DNA of 64,000 nucleotides from Rhodospirillaceae bacterium UBA6219 (GCA_002435715.1 DISD01000096.1:65032-129031); one strand, 5' to 3'; counted from the first letter of the stretch, positions 28,138-37,651 are shown. Numbers and translations: made by a program. The notes: generated from the sequence alone by a model not told the origin.

Positions 28138-28157
28138 GCCAGCCCTTGGGGGACATC

Positions 28158-28661
28158 ATGGGACGCAATCTCATCGAAACGATCATGGGCGCGGTGGTGC
28201 TGGCGGTGGCCGGGTTCTTCCTGGTTTTCGCTTGGCGCCATGCCGGCATGGACGAAATCAAGGGCTATACCATCACCGCCCAATTCGCCGGGATCGGCGG
28301 CCTGGATGACGGCGCCGACGTGCGCATCAACGGCATCAAGGTGGGTAACGTGGTCAGCCAGGGGCTGGACCCGGTGACTTATAACGCCAAGGTCAAGATG
28401 ATCATTTCCAATGACATCCGGCTGCCCACCGACACCGAGGCCAGCATCACCGCCGAAGGTCTGCTGGGCGGCAAGTACGTCAAGCTGATTCCCGGCCATG
28501 CCGGTGAACGCTTGGCCGAAGGCGCTGAATTGTCCAAGACCAAGGATTACAAATCCATCGAGGAAATGGTTGGCCAGTTGATCTTCCTGGCCACCGCCGA
28601 CAGTCCGCCGGCGACGCCGGCCGTTCCGGTGGCGCCTCCGACGGAAGCATCCGGCCAATGA
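28158..28661 (+). CDS. MlaD-like lipid transport substrate-binding protein, second copy
   Basis: This 167-residue protein has an N-terminal helix and one MCE domain (ITAQFAGIGGLDDGADVRING, split as two strands, and EGLLGGKYVKLIPG). It ends in a proline-rich tail. It is similar to the preceding gene in layout but distinct in sequence. The ATG at 28158 is chosen over an upstream TTG because of its spacing from GGGGGA. Two MCE proteins could form hetero-rings or serve separate pumps; this is inference. Its stop overlaps the next start as ATGA. Confidence 0.92.
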   Translation: MGRNLIETIMGAVVLAVAGFFLVFAWRHAGMDEIKGYTITAQFAGIGGLDDGADVRINGIKVGNVVSQGLDPVTYNAKVKMIISNDIRLPTDTEASITAEGLLGGKYVKLIPGHAGERLAEGAELSKTKDYKSIEEMVGQLIFLATADSPPATPAVPVAPPTEASGQ

Positions 28662-29038
28662 TGAAAAAGCTGCTGGGATCAATGGCCGCGGTGCTGGTGG
28701 CGGTGCCGGCCTGGGCGCAGCAGGTCCCCGAATTGTCGCTGGACATGGCGGTTTTGGGCGGTCTGGACAAGATCACCGCCCGGGTGGTGACCATCGAGGC
28801 CCCGGTGGGCCAACCGGTGCGTTTCGGCACCCTGGAAATCGTCGCGCGCGCCTGCAAGAAGCGTCGGCCCGAGGAAAACCCCGAAAGCGCCGCCTTTCTG
28901 GACATCTGGGACATCAAGCAGGGCCAGCCGGCACAAGGCGTGTTCCGCGGCTGGATGTTCGCCTCCAGCCCGGCGCTGTCGGCCATGGAACACGCGGTCT
29001 ATGACGTGTGGGTCCTGGATTGCCGCAAGGCGTCGTAA
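28658..29038 (+). CDS. DUF2155 domain-containing exported protein
   Basis: This 126-residue protein has a cleavable signal peptide (KKLLGSMAAVLVAVPAWAQ) and the DUF2155 core with FGTLEIVARACKKRRPEENPE, FLDIWD and GWMFASSPALSAMEHAVYDVW. Three cysteines may form a disulphide. The family is periplasmic and of unknown function, and in alphaproteobacteria it often follows NDUFA12. It is coupled to the second mlaD by ATGA overlap. Confidence 0.93.
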   Translation: MMKKLLGSMAAVLVAVPAWAQQVPELSLDMAVLGGLDKITARVVTIEAPVGQPVRFGTLEIVARACKKRRPEENPESAAFLDIWDIKQGQPAQGVFRGWMFASSPALSAMEHAVYDVWVLDCRKAS

Positions 29039-29047
29039 AGGGTTATT

Positions 29048-29152
29048 GCGGGCTCTCGCCCGCGCCCAGTTGGGCCGATGCCCCTTTTATCAATAAAAAG
29101 ACCGAGGTTTGGAGACCGCGTCTCCAAGCAGGGTGCGGGGCGGCAGCCCCGC
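29048..29152. repeat. Cluster of three hairpins between convergent operons
   Basis: Between the DUF2155 stop and the mlaF stop are three inverted repeats: GCGGGC with GCCCGC at 29048-29063, TTGGAGAC with GTCTCCAA at 29109-29127, and GCGGGG with CCCCGC at 29135-29152. A T-rich stretch lies between the first two (CCCCTTTTATC). Together they probably terminate both converging transcripts. The second and third may belong to a dispersed intergenic repeat. Confidence 0.55.
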
Positions 29153-29163
29153 ATGGGCGTTTC

Positions 29164-29943
29164 TTAAGCCCGCAGTTCCATTTTAATCGGGCCATCCGCT
29201 CGGCCGTGGATGAACTGGTCGACGAATTCGTTGCCCGAATGGTCGATGTCCTTGGCGTTCCCCACCCAGATCAGGCGGCCCTTGTACAACATGGCGATGC
29301 GGTCGGCGATCTTGCGGGCCGAAGCCATGTCATGGGTGATGGACAGCGTCGTCGCCCCCAATTCCTTGGTGCATTTGACGATCAGATCGTTGATCACGTC
29401 GGCCATGATCGGGTCCAGCCCAGTGGTGGGCTCGTCGAAAAAGATGATTTCCGGGCTGGTGGCGATGGCGCGGGCCAAGGCGACGCGCTTTTGCATGCCG
29501 CCCGACAATTCCGCCGGAAACAGCTCGCCCGCCGATTCGGCCAAGCCCACGGCGGCCAGTTTCTCGATGGCGATGTCCTTGGCCTGAACACGGTTCATGC
29601 CGCGCCCCTGGACCAGACCGAAGGCGACGTTTTCCCACACCCGCAGCGAATCGAAAAGTGCGGAGCCCTGGAACAGCATGCCGAATTTCAGCATCATGCG
29701 GTCGCGGTCCTTGGAGCGCATGCCGATGACTTCCTCGCCGTCCACTTTGATGGAACCGCGTTCGGGCCGCAAAATGCCCAGGACGGATTTCAGCATCACC
29801 GACTTGCCGGTACCCGACCCGCCGATCACCACCACCGATTCGCCCTTTTGGATGGACAGGTCGATGCCGTCCAACACCACCTTTTTACCAAAGGATTTGT
29901 GGACGTCTGAAAGGACGATCTTGGCCGGGGCGCTCATGGTCAT
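29164..29943 (-). CDS. mlaF: Mla-type phospholipid transport ATP-binding protein
   Basis: This 259-residue ABC ATPase has Walker A GGSGTGKS near residue 43, signature LSGGMQKR and Walker B IIFFDEPTTGLDP. The MlaF-specific stretches GMLFQGSALFDSL and SITHDM are present. The ATG at 29943 overlaps the mlaE stop as ATGA; a second ATG two codons later is possible. It energises phospholipid transfer with the permease upstream. The partner MCE proteins are convergently encoded at 27646-28661. Confidence 0.95.
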   Translation of the reverse strand: MTMSAPAKIVLSDVHKSFGKKVVLDGIDLSIQKGESVVVIGGSGTGKSVMLKSVLGILRPERGSIKVDGEEVIGMRSKDRDRMMLKFGMLFQGSALFDSLRVWENVAFGLVQGRGMNRVQAKDIAIEKLAAVGLAESAGELFPAELSGGMQKRVALARAIATSPEIIFFDEPTTGLDPIMADVINDLIVKCTKELGATTLSITHDMASARKIADRIAMLYKGRLIWVGNAKDIDHSGNEFVDQFIHGRADGPIKMELRA

Positions 29944-30713
29944 TTCCCGAAATAAAGGGCGGTGATGACATAGTTGAAGATCAGGATCATGATCGCCGCC
30001 GACACCACCGAATTGGTGGTTGCCGCACCCACGCCCTGGGCGCCGCCACGCGAATAATAACCGTTGTAGCAGCCCATCAGCGAGATCACGAAGCCGAAGA
30101 CGGCGGCCTTGGTCAGGCCGGAAATCACGTCCAGCGGTTCCAGGTATTCCCAGGTGCGCGCCAGATAGGATGACGGGTTGAAGCCCAGCTTGTAGACGCC
30201 GACGATATAGCCGCCGAACACGCCGATGATGTCGGCCACCAACACCAGACAGGGCACCATCAAGAGGCCGGCCAACAGGCGCGGCGCCACCAGATATTTG
30301 AAGGGATTGGTGGAAAGGGTGGTCAAAGCGTCGATCTGTTCGGTCACCCGCATGGTGCCGATCTCGGCCGCCATCGAGGCGCCGATCCGGCCGGCCACCA
30401 TCAACCCGGCCAGAACCGGGGCCAACTCGCGGGTCACCGACAGCACGACGACGGTGGCCACCGCGCCTTCGGCGGCGAAACGGGAAAAGCCGGAATAGGA
30501 TTGCAGCGCCAGCACCATGCCGGTGAACACCGCGGTCAGACCGACCACCGGCAACGAGTAATAGCCGATCTCGACCATGGCCCGCAGCATCAGCCGGGGA
30601 TAGAAGGGCGGACGCACGAGGTGCGAGATGGCGGTGCCGGCAAAGGCCGACAGCCGACCCACATGGGACAGGAAGGCCAGGAACACGCGGCCGATGGTCG
30701 CCAGGAATTCCAT
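29940..30713 (-). CDS. mlaE: Mla-type phospholipid transport permease
   Basis: This 257-residue protein has about five membrane helices and the MlaE-family motifs VALTAVFTGMVLALQ-like (GLTAVFTGMVLALQSYSGF) and RMTEQIDAL-like (RVTEQIDALTTL), with GAALMVAGRIGAS-like (GLMVAGRIGASMAAEIGTM) in between. It is the inner-membrane part of the lipid transporter. Its ATG overlaps the alanine racemase stop by one base, and its stop overlaps mlaF, so alr-mlaE-mlaF are likely cotranscribed. Confidence 0.95.
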   Translation of the reverse strand: MEFLATIGRVFLAFLSHVGRLSAFAGTAISHLVRPPFYPRLMLRAMVEIGYYSLPVVGLTAVFTGMVLALQSYSGFSRFAAEGAVATVVVLSVTRELAPVLAGLMVAGRIGASMAAEIGTMRVTEQIDALTTLSTNPFKYLVAPRLLAGLLMVPCLVLVADIIGVFGGYIVGVYKLGFNPSSYLARTWEYLEPLDVISGLTKAAVFGFVISLMGCYNGYYSRGGAQGVGAATTNSVVSAAIMILIFNYVITALYFGK

Positions 30714-31822
30714 CAGACATGTCCCCCGACGTAATCGCGCAGGTAACGGCGGCCCAGGGCGGTCAGCACTTCATAGCCGATGGTTCCGGCTTCGTCGGCC
30801 AATTGGTCGGCATCGTGGCCGGGGCCGATCAATTCGATCATGGCGCCGGGATGCACCGCGTCAGCCGGAACGGCGGACACGTCGAAGGTGGTCAAATCCA
30901 TGGAAATGCGCCCGACGACCGGCACTTTAACCCCCCCGATGACACCAAAACCGCAATTGCCCAGGGACCGGAACAGGCCGTCGGCATAGCCGAAGGCGAC
31001 TGTCGCCACCCGACCCTTGGACGCGAAGCGATGGGTGGCACCATAGCCAACGGTCTGGGGGGTGTCAACGTCGCGAACCTGAAGGATTCTGCCGTTTAGG
31101 CGCACAACCGGGTGCAGCGGGTTGGGCTGGCCGGGGACCGGGTTCAGCCCGTAAAGGGCGGCGCCCGGGCGGGTCAGGTCGAAATGGAAATCGCTTCCCA
31201 GGAAGATGGTGGAACTGGCGGCCAGGGACCGGGGGGCCGGGATCATCAGATCGGCGGTCATCGCCTGGAAGGCGGCCAATTGCTCGGGATTCTTGTCATG
31301 CCCGGGCTCGTCGGCGCAGGCCATGTGGCTCATCACCAAGGCGACGTCGATGCCGTCCAGATGCCGTTTGTCGGTGGCCAGCAAGTGCACCGCCTTGGTA
31401 TCCAGGCCCAAACGGCTCATGCCGGTGTCCAAATGCAGGGCGGCGGGCAAGGACTTGCTTTGGGCATGGGCGAAACCGGCCCACAACCCCACCTGATCGG
31501 GGCTGTTCAACACCGGGATCAAATCGTGTTCGGTGAAATCGGCTCCGGTGCCCGGCAACACGCCGCCCAGGACGAAGATGCGGGCCTTGCCCACATGGGG
31601 GCGCAAGCTGATGCCTTCGTCGATGGTGGCGACGAAGAAGGTCTTGCAGCCCGCCGCCAACAAGGTCTTGGCCACCTGGGGGGCGCCCAGGCCATAGGAA
31701 TCGGCCTTGACCACCCCGGCCGCCTCGGCGCCAGGGGCAAGGGCGGCCAGTAAGCGCCAATTGGCGGCGATGGCATCCAGATCGACGGTCAAAATACCGG
31801 TGGCGCGGTCGTGGGCGGTCAT
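30713..31822 (-). CDS. alr: Alanine racemase
   Basis: This 369-residue PLP enzyme has the cofactor lysine in VVKADSYGLG (Lys39), the catalytic Tyr region TVGYGATHR, and the C-terminal GRISMDLTTFDV and ELIGPG segments typical of Alr. It converts L-alanine to D-alanine for peptidoglycan. It lies 4 bases after dnaB and directly before mlaE on the minus strand. The order dnaB-alr is common in proteobacteria. Confidence 0.97.
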   Translation of the reverse strand: MTAHDRATGILTVDLDAIAANWRLLAALAPGAEAAGVVKADSYGLGAPQVAKTLLAAGCKTFFVATIDEGISLRPHVGKARIFVLGGVLPGTGADFTEHDLIPVLNSPDQVGLWAGFAHAQSKSLPAALHLDTGMSRLGLDTKAVHLLATDKRHLDGIDVALVMSHMACADEPGHDKNPEQLAAFQAMTADLMIPAPRSLAASSTIFLGSDFHFDLTRPGAALYGLNPVPGQPNPLHPVVRLNGRILQVRDVDTPQTVGYGATHRFASKGRVATVAFGYADGLFRSLGNCGFGVIGGVKVPVVGRISMDLTTFDVSAVPADAVHPGAMIELIGPGHDADQLADEAGTIGYEVLTALGRRYLRDYVGGHV

Positions 31823-31826
31823 TGGA

Positions 31827-33320
31827 TCAGAACCCCGGTTCCTCGTAATGGTCGTCGGTGATCAGATTGCCGAACTTGGTGAACTCGCCCTGGAAGGCCA
31901 GTCGCACCGTGCCGACCGGGCCGTGACGCTGCTTGGCGATGATCACTTCGGCGGTGTTCCACACCATCTCGCAGCGTTCCTGCCATTTGGCGTGGCGTTC
32001 GTTGAACTTTTCCTGGGTTTCTTCCGGGCGTTGGCCGGGCTCGGCGCGTTCCAGGTAATATTGTTCGCGGAACACGAACATGACCACGTCGGCGTCCTGT
32101 TCGATCGAGCCCGATTCACGCAAGTCGGACAATTGCGGGCGTTTGTCTTCGCGCTGTTCGACGGCGCGTGACAACTGGGACAGGGCGATCACCGGAACGT
32201 CCAGTTCCTTGGCCAGGGCCTTCAGTCCACGGGTGATTTCCGACACTTCCTGCACGCGGCTTTCGCTGGTCGATCCCGACCCGCGCAGCAATTGCAGATA
32301 GTCGACGACGATCAGGCCCAAGCCCTGTTGACGCTTCAGGCGGCGCGAGCGGGTGCGCACGGCGGAAATGGACAAAGCCGGGGTGTCGTCGATATGCAGC
32401 GGCAGGCGGTGCAGTTCTTGGGCGGCGACCACCAGACGCTCGAATTCCTCGTTGCTCATCTCGCCTTGGCGGATCTTGTGCGACGAGATTTCTGCGGCTT
32501 CCGCCAAGATACGCAGGGCCAACTGTTCCGACGACATTTCCAGCGAGAAGAAGGCGACGACGGCGCCGTCCACCGCCTTTTTGTTGCCCAGCGCGTCCAC
32601 TTCCTCGCGGTAGGCCTTGGCGGCGTTATAAGCGATGTTGGTGGCGAGCGAGGTCTTACCCATGGACGGACGGCCGGCCAGGATCAGCAAGTCCGAGGGA
32701 TGCAGCCCGCCCAGCTTCTTGTCCATGTCGATCAGCCCGGTGGGCACGCCCGACAACTGGCCCTGGCGCTTATGGGCGAATTCGGCCTGCTTGACCGCTT
32801 CCACCAGCACTTGGCCGAAGCTTTCAAAGCCGCCCTCGGTCTGCCCCGTGGTGGCCAGTTCGTAAAGCTGCGCTTCCGCCCGGCCGATCTGTTCCATGGC
32901 CGGTTCTTCGATCTTCGGATTATGGGCGTTGTTGACCAGATTTTCGCCCAGCTCGATCAATTCACGGCGCAGATGCAGATCGTGGATCAGCTTGGCGTAA
33001 TCTTCCGAATCGATGACCGACACCACAGCATTGGCCAATTGCGCCAGATAGGTGGTGCCGCCCAGTTCTTCCAACCCGCCGTCATTGGCGAAATAGGTGG
33101 TCAGCGTCACCGGATTGGCGATCTGGCCGCGCTCGATCAGCTTTTGGCAGGCGGCGAAGACGCGGCCATGGGTGGGATCGGCGAAATGTTCGGGACGCAG
33201 ATATTCCGACACCCGCTCGAAGGTGCGGTTGTTCAGCAAGATGGCGCCCAACAACGCCTGTTCCGCCTCGTAATTATGGGGCGGCGTGCGATAGGCGGGA
33301 AGATCTTCCGGGTTCGACAT
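31827..33320 (-). CDS. dnaB: Replicative DNA helicase DnaB
   Basis: This 497-residue protein has the DnaB N-terminal domain (PHNYEAEQALLGAILLNN) and the RecA-like motor with Walker A GRPSMGKTS near residue 210, VVDYLQLL for Walker B, and DLRESGSIEQDADVV near the end. It unwinds DNA at the fork. No intein or insertion is seen, and length fits the family. It is in the leftward block with rpsF, rpsR, rplI and alr, a conserved alphaproteobacterial neighbourhood. Confidence 0.98.
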   Translation of the reverse strand: MSNPEDLPAYRTPPHNYEAEQALLGAILLNNRTFERVSEYLRPEHFADPTHGRVFAACQKLIERGQIANPVTLTTYFANDGGLEELGGTTYLAQLANAVVSVIDSEDYAKLIHDLHLRRELIELGENLVNNAHNPKIEEPAMEQIGRAEAQLYELATTGQTEGGFESFGQVLVEAVKQAEFAHKRQGQLSGVPTGLIDMDKKLGGLHPSDLLILAGRPSMGKTSLATNIAYNAAKAYREEVDALGNKKAVDGAVVAFFSLEMSSEQLALRILAEAAEISSHKIRQGEMSNEEFERLVVAAQELHRLPLHIDDTPALSISAVRTRSRRLKRQQGLGLIVVDYLQLLRGSGSTSESRVQEVSEITRGLKALAKELDVPVIALSQLSRAVEQREDKRPQLSDLRESGSIEQDADVVMFVFREQYYLERAEPGQRPEETQEKFNERHAKWQERCEMVWNTAEVIIAKQRHGPVGTVRLAFQGEFTKFGNLITDDHYEEPGF

Positions 33321-33358
33321 GGCCGAACCCTAGCAGGGCCGGGCAGGGTGGGAAAGGG

Positions 33359-34576
33359 TCAATCGCCGGCCAGCTGGCGTTCCCTTTCGAACATGTAGTC
33401 CCGGGTCAGTGGAACGGCATGACGATGCTTGGCGAGCTGGATCTGGAACACCATCAGCGACATGCGACGGAAGCCGATTTCGCAGGCCGACAGATAAGCT
33501 TCCCACATGCGGCAGAAGCGTTCGTCGTAAAGCGCGGCGGCTTCGGCCCGGCGTTCGGTGAAGCGTCGGCGCCAGGCCAGCAGGGTCTCGGCGTAATGGA
33601 CGCGCAGCACTTCCACGTCGGTGGTCCACAGCCGGGCCTTTTCCACCGCCGGCAACACCTGACCCAAAGAGGGCGTGAACGAACCGGGGAAGATGTGGCG
33701 CTGAATCCACGGATTGGACGACCCGTAATCGTATTCACCCACCGAATGGACCAGGGCCACCCCGTCATCGGTCAACAAGTCGCGCACCTTGCGGAAATAC
33801 TGGCGGTAATGGGGCGGACCCACGTGCTCGAACATGCCGACGCTGACGATGCGGTCGAATTTCTCGGAAAGCTTGCGATAGTCCAAAAGCTGAAACTGCA
33901 CCCGGTCGGACAGGCCGGATTCCTCGGCGCGGCGGCGGGCGACCTCTAGCTGCTCCTTGGACAGGGTCACCCCCACCACCTTGACGTCGGCGGTCTTGGC
34001 CAATTGGATGGCCATGCCGCCCCAGCCGCTGCCGATATCCAGGATTTTCTGGCCGTCGCGCACATCCAGCTTGGCGATGATGTGGTGCTTCTTGGCGATC
34101 TGCGCCTGTTCCAGGCTGTCATCCGGGGAACGGAAATAGGCGCAGGAATATTGCAGGTCGTCGTCCAGGAACAACCGGAACAGGTTTTCGTGCAGGTCGT
34201 AATGGTGCGAGACGCGCTTTTGTGCCAGATGCGCCGGGTTCCAGCGTTGCCAGAACAAAAACGCCCGGCCGATGCCGCGATAGATTTTGTGCACGGGGTT
34301 CATGCCGCCATCGGCGACATTGGCGCAGCAGACATCCAGGAAATCGTGGAAGCTGCCTTCCTCCATCACCAGATGGCCGTCGGTATAGGCTTCCAGCAGG
34401 TGATAATCGGGGGCCAGCACGATGCGGCGTTCGGCCTTGGCATCACGGATACGGGCCACCGCCACCGGCGGCGTGCCGTCGCCGTAATGGTGCTTGGCAC
34501 CGGTGCTGTCGATGACCGCCAGGGATCCCTGGCTGATCAGGTTGGAAAACAGCAGGTCCAGAAGGTTCATGGTCAT
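33359..34576 (-). CDS. Cyclopropane-fatty-acyl-phospholipid synthase family methyltransferase
   Basis: This protein of about 405 residues has the CFA synthase N-terminal domain (VCCANVADGG) and a SAM-binding motif, LDIGSGWGGMAIQLA. Further family motifs are VTLSKEQLEVARRRA and VSVGMFEHVG, with IFPGSFTPSL near the end. It probably adds methylene groups to membrane phospholipid double bonds. The start is an ATG at 34576 or 34570; GGGGGA precedes both. It lies between dnaB and rplI on the same strand, which is not the usual place. Confidence 0.93.
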   Translation of the reverse strand: MTMNLLDLLFSNLISQGSLAVIDSTGAKHHYGDGTPPVAVARIRDAKAERRIVLAPDYHLLEAYTDGHLVMEEGSFHDFLDVCCANVADGGMNPVHKIYRGIGRAFLFWQRWNPAHLAQKRVSHHYDLHENLFRLFLDDDLQYSCAYFRSPDDSLEQAQIAKKHHIIAKLDVRDGQKILDIGSGWGGMAIQLAKTADVKVVGVTLSKEQLEVARRRAEESGLSDRVQFQLLDYRKLSEKFDRIVSVGMFEHVGPPHYRQYFRKVRDLLTDDGVALVHSVGEYDYGSSNPWIQRHIFPGSFTPSLGQVLPAVEKARLWTTDVEVLRVHYAETLLAWRRRFTERRAEAAALYDERFCRMWEAYLSACEIGFRRMSLMVFQIQLAKHRHAVPLTRDYMFERERQLAGD

Positions 34577-34662
34577 GGTTCCCCCGGTACTCACCCCGAC
34601 TGCATGGTGGCGGCAAGTGGCAAATTGGGAAACACAACCATAAGTTATAGTGCAAACGACAC

Positions 34663-34692
34663 AAGCGGCGGACGGTTTCCCATCCGCCGCTT
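34663..34692 (-). terminator. Hairpin after the ribosomal protein gene block
   Basis: A perfect inverted repeat, AAGCGGCGGA (34663-34672) with TCCGCCGCTT (34683-34692), lies just past the rplI stop. On the minus strand it is followed by GTGTCGTTTG, which is only weakly T-rich. It probably ends or slows the rpsF-rpsR-rplI transcript. Confidence 0.6.
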
Positions 34693-34720
34693 GGCGAAAG
34701 CTTGCAGGTTGGAAAGAGGC

Positions 34721-35281
34721 TTAGGCCTCTTCCACGACCTCTTCCACTTCTTCTTCAACGATCTCTTCGACCACTTCCTCGACCTCGGCCTCGGCCTCGG
34801 CGGCTTCGGCGGCGGCAGCGGCGCGTTCGGCTTCTTCCTGCGAACGGGCGACGGTGATCACCACGGTGACCGCCACTTCCGGGTGCAGGGCGACGCGGAC
34901 CGGGTAGGAACCCAGGGTCTTGATCGGGCTGTCCAGGTTGACCTGGCGGCGTTCGACGGTGTAGCCGGATTCCTTGATGGCGTCGGCGACGTCACGACCG
35001 GAAACCGAACCGTACAGCTGACCGCTTTCGCCAGCCTGACGAACCATCAGGACCTTCAGACCGTCCATCTTGACGGCGACGGCCTGGGCCTCGTCACGGC
35101 GCTTGAGGTTCAGGGCCTCAAGCTGAACACGCTGCGTTTCGAAGAAGGCAAGGTTGCCCTTGCTGGCGCGCAGCGCCTTCTTCTGGGGCAGCAGAAAATT
35201 GCGGGCGAAGCCAGGCTTGACCTTGACCACGTCGCCCATCTGACCGAGCTTCTCGATCCTTTCGAGCAGGATGACTTCCAT
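34721..35281 (-). CDS. rplI: 50S ribosomal protein L9
   Basis: This 186-residue protein begins [19 protein letters not shown], with the conserved RNFLLP motif near residue 28 and the C-terminal domain [14 protein letters not shown]. After residue 148 it carries a Glu/Ala/Val tail of almost forty residues, longer than the roughly 149-residue E. coli protein. Such tails occur in alphaproteobacterial L9. It follows the DUF2232 gene by one base and ends the small ribosomal operon. Confidence 0.98.
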   Translation of the reverse strand: MEVILLERIEKLGQMGDVVKVKPGFARNFLLPQKKALRASKGNLAFFETQRVQLEALNLKRRDEAQAVAVKMDGLKVLMVRQAGESGQLYGSVSGRDVADAIKESGYTVERRQVNLDSPIKTLGSYPVRVALHPEVAVTVVITVARSQEEAERAAAAAEAAEAEAEVEEVVEEIVEEEVEEVVEEA

Positions 35282-35282
35282 C

Positions 35283-36199
35283 TTAACCCTCCATACCGCC
35301 GCCGCTGTCGCCGCGGCGGAACCTCATCGTCCAGAATCTCACCATCCCCAGTACGGCGACGGCCAAGGCCGCCCACACGAATACCAGGGCCAGCAACCCA
35401 TATGTCGCGGCAAGGATCATCCTTGCCTGGGGCTTGCCCGCCACCCATTGGTGAATACCCGCCAATCCCAGGAACATGAACGGGATCAGCGCCACCAGGG
35501 CAACGTTGCCACCCACATATCCGACGTCGCCATCGGACAAGCGGGACGCCACGGCCGCCACAGCCAGGACCAGGGCCAGCCAATCGGGCAGACGAAGCTG
35601 CCGATAGGCCGGCGACGGCCGGCGATTGCGGCCCAGCCTGACCAGCAAGGCCTGCGCCCAGGTGGCGTTGGCGACGATCATCACCAGCCATGATGCGGAC
35701 ACCATGGCGGGGAAGAACGTGGCCCACCACCCTGCCACCTGCGGCCGCTGTTCCTGCGGCAGTTCGGTGGACAGAAGGTCCAAGGCGCGATCCCTTCGGG
35801 GTGCCCCGTCACCAGGAAGGCGCCGATCATGATCAGCCCCAAGATGGTGGCGGTCAGCCATGCCAGGACCAGGCCCGGCGGGTACCACTCGGTCGGGCCA
35901 TCTTGCGGCTGTCGCCACATCATGGCCCGGTTACACACCACCCAGGATGGCAAAGCGGCGGCGACCAGATAGGACAGGGCGGAAATTTCGCCAAATCCCA
36001 AGGTCACGACGACCATTCCAACCAGCCCGGCGGTGACCGAGGCTCCTATGCCCACACCCAGGCCGGCCATCATGACCGGCAGGGGCGCCACATAGGACAG
36101 TACAAACCCAAAAGCGATGCCTTTGACCACCGACAGGAACAGGAGCGCACTCAGCAGTCCCGCCGCCAGCCCAAGGCCGAGTTGCCGTATCACCGGCAA
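35283..36199 (-). pseudogene. DUF2232 membrane protein gene with a frameshift
   Basis: The first part (36199 to about 35800) encodes helices starting MPVIRQLGLGLAAGLLSALL and reaches EWYPPGLVLAWLTATILGLI and LVTGHP, a DUF2232 pattern. It then shifts to arginine/proline-rich nonsense. The expected continuation, starting ALDLLSTELPQEQRPQVAGW and running through more helices to the end, is in another frame that begins at about 35800. A single missing base in the GGGATCGCGCC region (35784-35794) would explain it. The gene lies between rpsR and rplI, its usual place in alphaproteobacteria. It may be a real pseudogene or a base-calling error. Confidence 0.8.
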
Positions 36200-36209
36200 G
36201 ACAAACTGC

Positions 36210-36485
36210 TTACTTCACCACGTAGGGCAGCAGACCCAAGAAGCGGGCGCGCTTGATGGCCTGGGCCAGTTCGCGTTGCTTCTTGGCCGACACCGCGGTG
36301 ATGCGGCTCGGCACGATCTTGCCACGCTCGGAAATGAAGCGGCTCAGCAGCTTGGTGTCCTTGTAGTCGATCTTCGGCGCGCCCTCGCCCGAGAACGGGC
36401 AGGTCTTGCGGCGGCGGAAGAACGGACGGCGGGCGCCGGCGGTGGTCGTCGGACGCGGACGTTCAGTCTTGACTTCGCTCATCAC
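36210..36485 (-). CDS. rpsR: 30S ribosomal protein S18
   Basis: This 91-residue protein has the S18 core, with [34 protein letters not shown] and the closing [20 protein letters not shown]. The cysteine in KTCPF is part of the common but not universal zinc-type N-terminus. Its ATG overlaps the rpsF stop as ATGA, showing coupling with S6, its ribosomal partner. Confidence 0.98.
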   Translation of the reverse strand: MMSEVKTERPRPTTTAGARRPFFRRRKTCPFSGEGAPKIDYKDTKLLSRFISERGKIVPSRITAVSAKKQRELAQAIKRARFLGLLPYVVK

Positions 36486-36913
36486 TCACCTCCCTCGGAA
36501 CGACGCGGACGGTCCTCACGGGGACGATCTTCACGGGGGCCACGGTCGCCGAAGCCACGATCTTCGCGGCGCGGACGTTCGTCGCGGCTGTTCTTGGCCT
36601 GCATCATGGCCGACGGACCTTCTTCCAGTTCGTCGACGCGGATGGTCAGGACGCGCAGGATGTCTTCGTTCAGCGACATCTGGCGTTCCATTTCCTTGAC
36701 CGCGGCCGAGGGGGAATCCAGGTTCAGCAGAACGTAGTGCGCCTTGCGGTTCTTCTTGACCCGATAAGCGATGTTGCGCAGGCCCCAGAATTCCTTCTTG
36801 GCGACGGAGCCGCCGCCCTGGGCCAACACACCGGCCATCTCGTCGATCAGGGTTTCGACCTGCGGGGCCGAAACTTCCTGACGCGCGAGAATCACGCATT
36901 CATAAAAAGGCAT
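36482..36913 (-). CDS. rpsF: 30S ribosomal protein S6
   Basis: This 143-residue protein begins [18 protein letters not shown] and has the S6 fold with [20 protein letters not shown]. It ends in a tail of about 40 residues rich in Arg, Asp, Glu, Gly and Pro in repeats such as REDRPR. Extended charged tails occur in many alphaproteobacterial S6 proteins. It is the first gene of the rpsF-rpsR-DUF2232-rplI operon. Confidence 0.97.
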   Translation of the reverse strand: MPFYECVILARQEVSAPQVETLIDEMAGVLAQGGGSVAKKEFWGLRNIAYRVKKNRKAHYVLLNLDSPSAAVKEMERQMSLNEDILRVLTIRVDELEEGPSAMMQAKNSRDERPRREDRGFGDRGPREDRPREDRPRRSEGGE

Positions 36914-37066
36914 TCAATAATCCCTTCTGGCTTTTCTCTTCCAAACGCCGTCACCATGACGACGCAGGCATAGCCGTTCGGCCTTTGCGGCGCGACCGGC
37001 AAGGGTGGAAGGCGGGGAATATACACGAATCGGCCCTGGGTGCAAGCACAACAGGAGGTGATGGCG

Positions 37067-37486
37067 TTAAAGGGCGATTCCTTCGTGCAGCAACAGCCCG
37101 ATCAGCTCGAAATCGCGCCGGATCATGTCGAAGGCGATCAATTGCGCACCCAGGCTGTCCAAGGCTTTGGCCATGTCCTCGCCCTGGGCGATGGCGTTGC
37201 GGATTTCCATGGCTTGATGCAAAAAGGCGACGTGTTCGGTCACGTGGGCGTCCCGATGTTCCACCGCCAGCGGCAGGGACAGGCGTTCCATCAGGCGTTC
37301 TTCCAACTGGGCGTGTCGGGCGAATTGGTCCAGCCAGTCGTCCAACAGGTCCAGGATCGCGGGGGAAGCGCCATTGCCGATGACGGCTTGCTGGATCGCG
37401 GCTAAGTCGTCCACCAGCTTGCGGTGGTGGTGATCCATGTCGGCGTGACCGACGCGATAGGTTTCTGACCAGATGGCGGGGGGCAA
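37067..37486 (-). CDS. Bacteriohemerythrin, single domain
   Basis: This 139-residue hemerythrin-like protein shows IWSETYRVGHADMDHHHRKL, then HAQLEERLME, HRDAHVTEH and a late region where the usual HxxxxD ligand pair is absent or degenerate (FDMIRRDFEL). No ATG is well placed. The TTG at 37484-37486 follows AGGAGA by seven bases and gives MPPAIWSETYR, so it is chosen. Hemerythrins bind oxygen at a di-iron site and may sense or carry it. It is not in an operon with its neighbours. The altered last motif may change iron or oxygen binding. Confidence 0.82.
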   Translation of the reverse strand: MPPAIWSETYRVGHADMDHHHRKLVDDLAAIQQAVIGNGASPAILDLLDDWLDQFARHAQLEERLMERLSLPLAVEHRDAHVTEHVAFLHQAMEIRNAIAQGEDMAKALDSLGAQLIAFDMIRRDFELIGLLLHEGIAL

Positions 37487-37651
37487 AAGTAAGTCTCCTA
37501 GAGGCGGGCTCACCTTGAGGTTAATCGAATATGAATTCAATATAACCAAAGAGTGATGTGTTGGTGGCATCAACCGCACGCCACGCTTGACAGGGGCGGG
37601 GTTCATGCCTTTCTTCTCGGCACCGATTTCCACCCCGATGGAGGGACCATC

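Noticed and set aside
35784..35800. Programmed ribosomal frameshift in the DUF2232 gene
   Set aside because: There is no slippery heptamer with a downstream structure of the known type, and the family is normally read in one frame.
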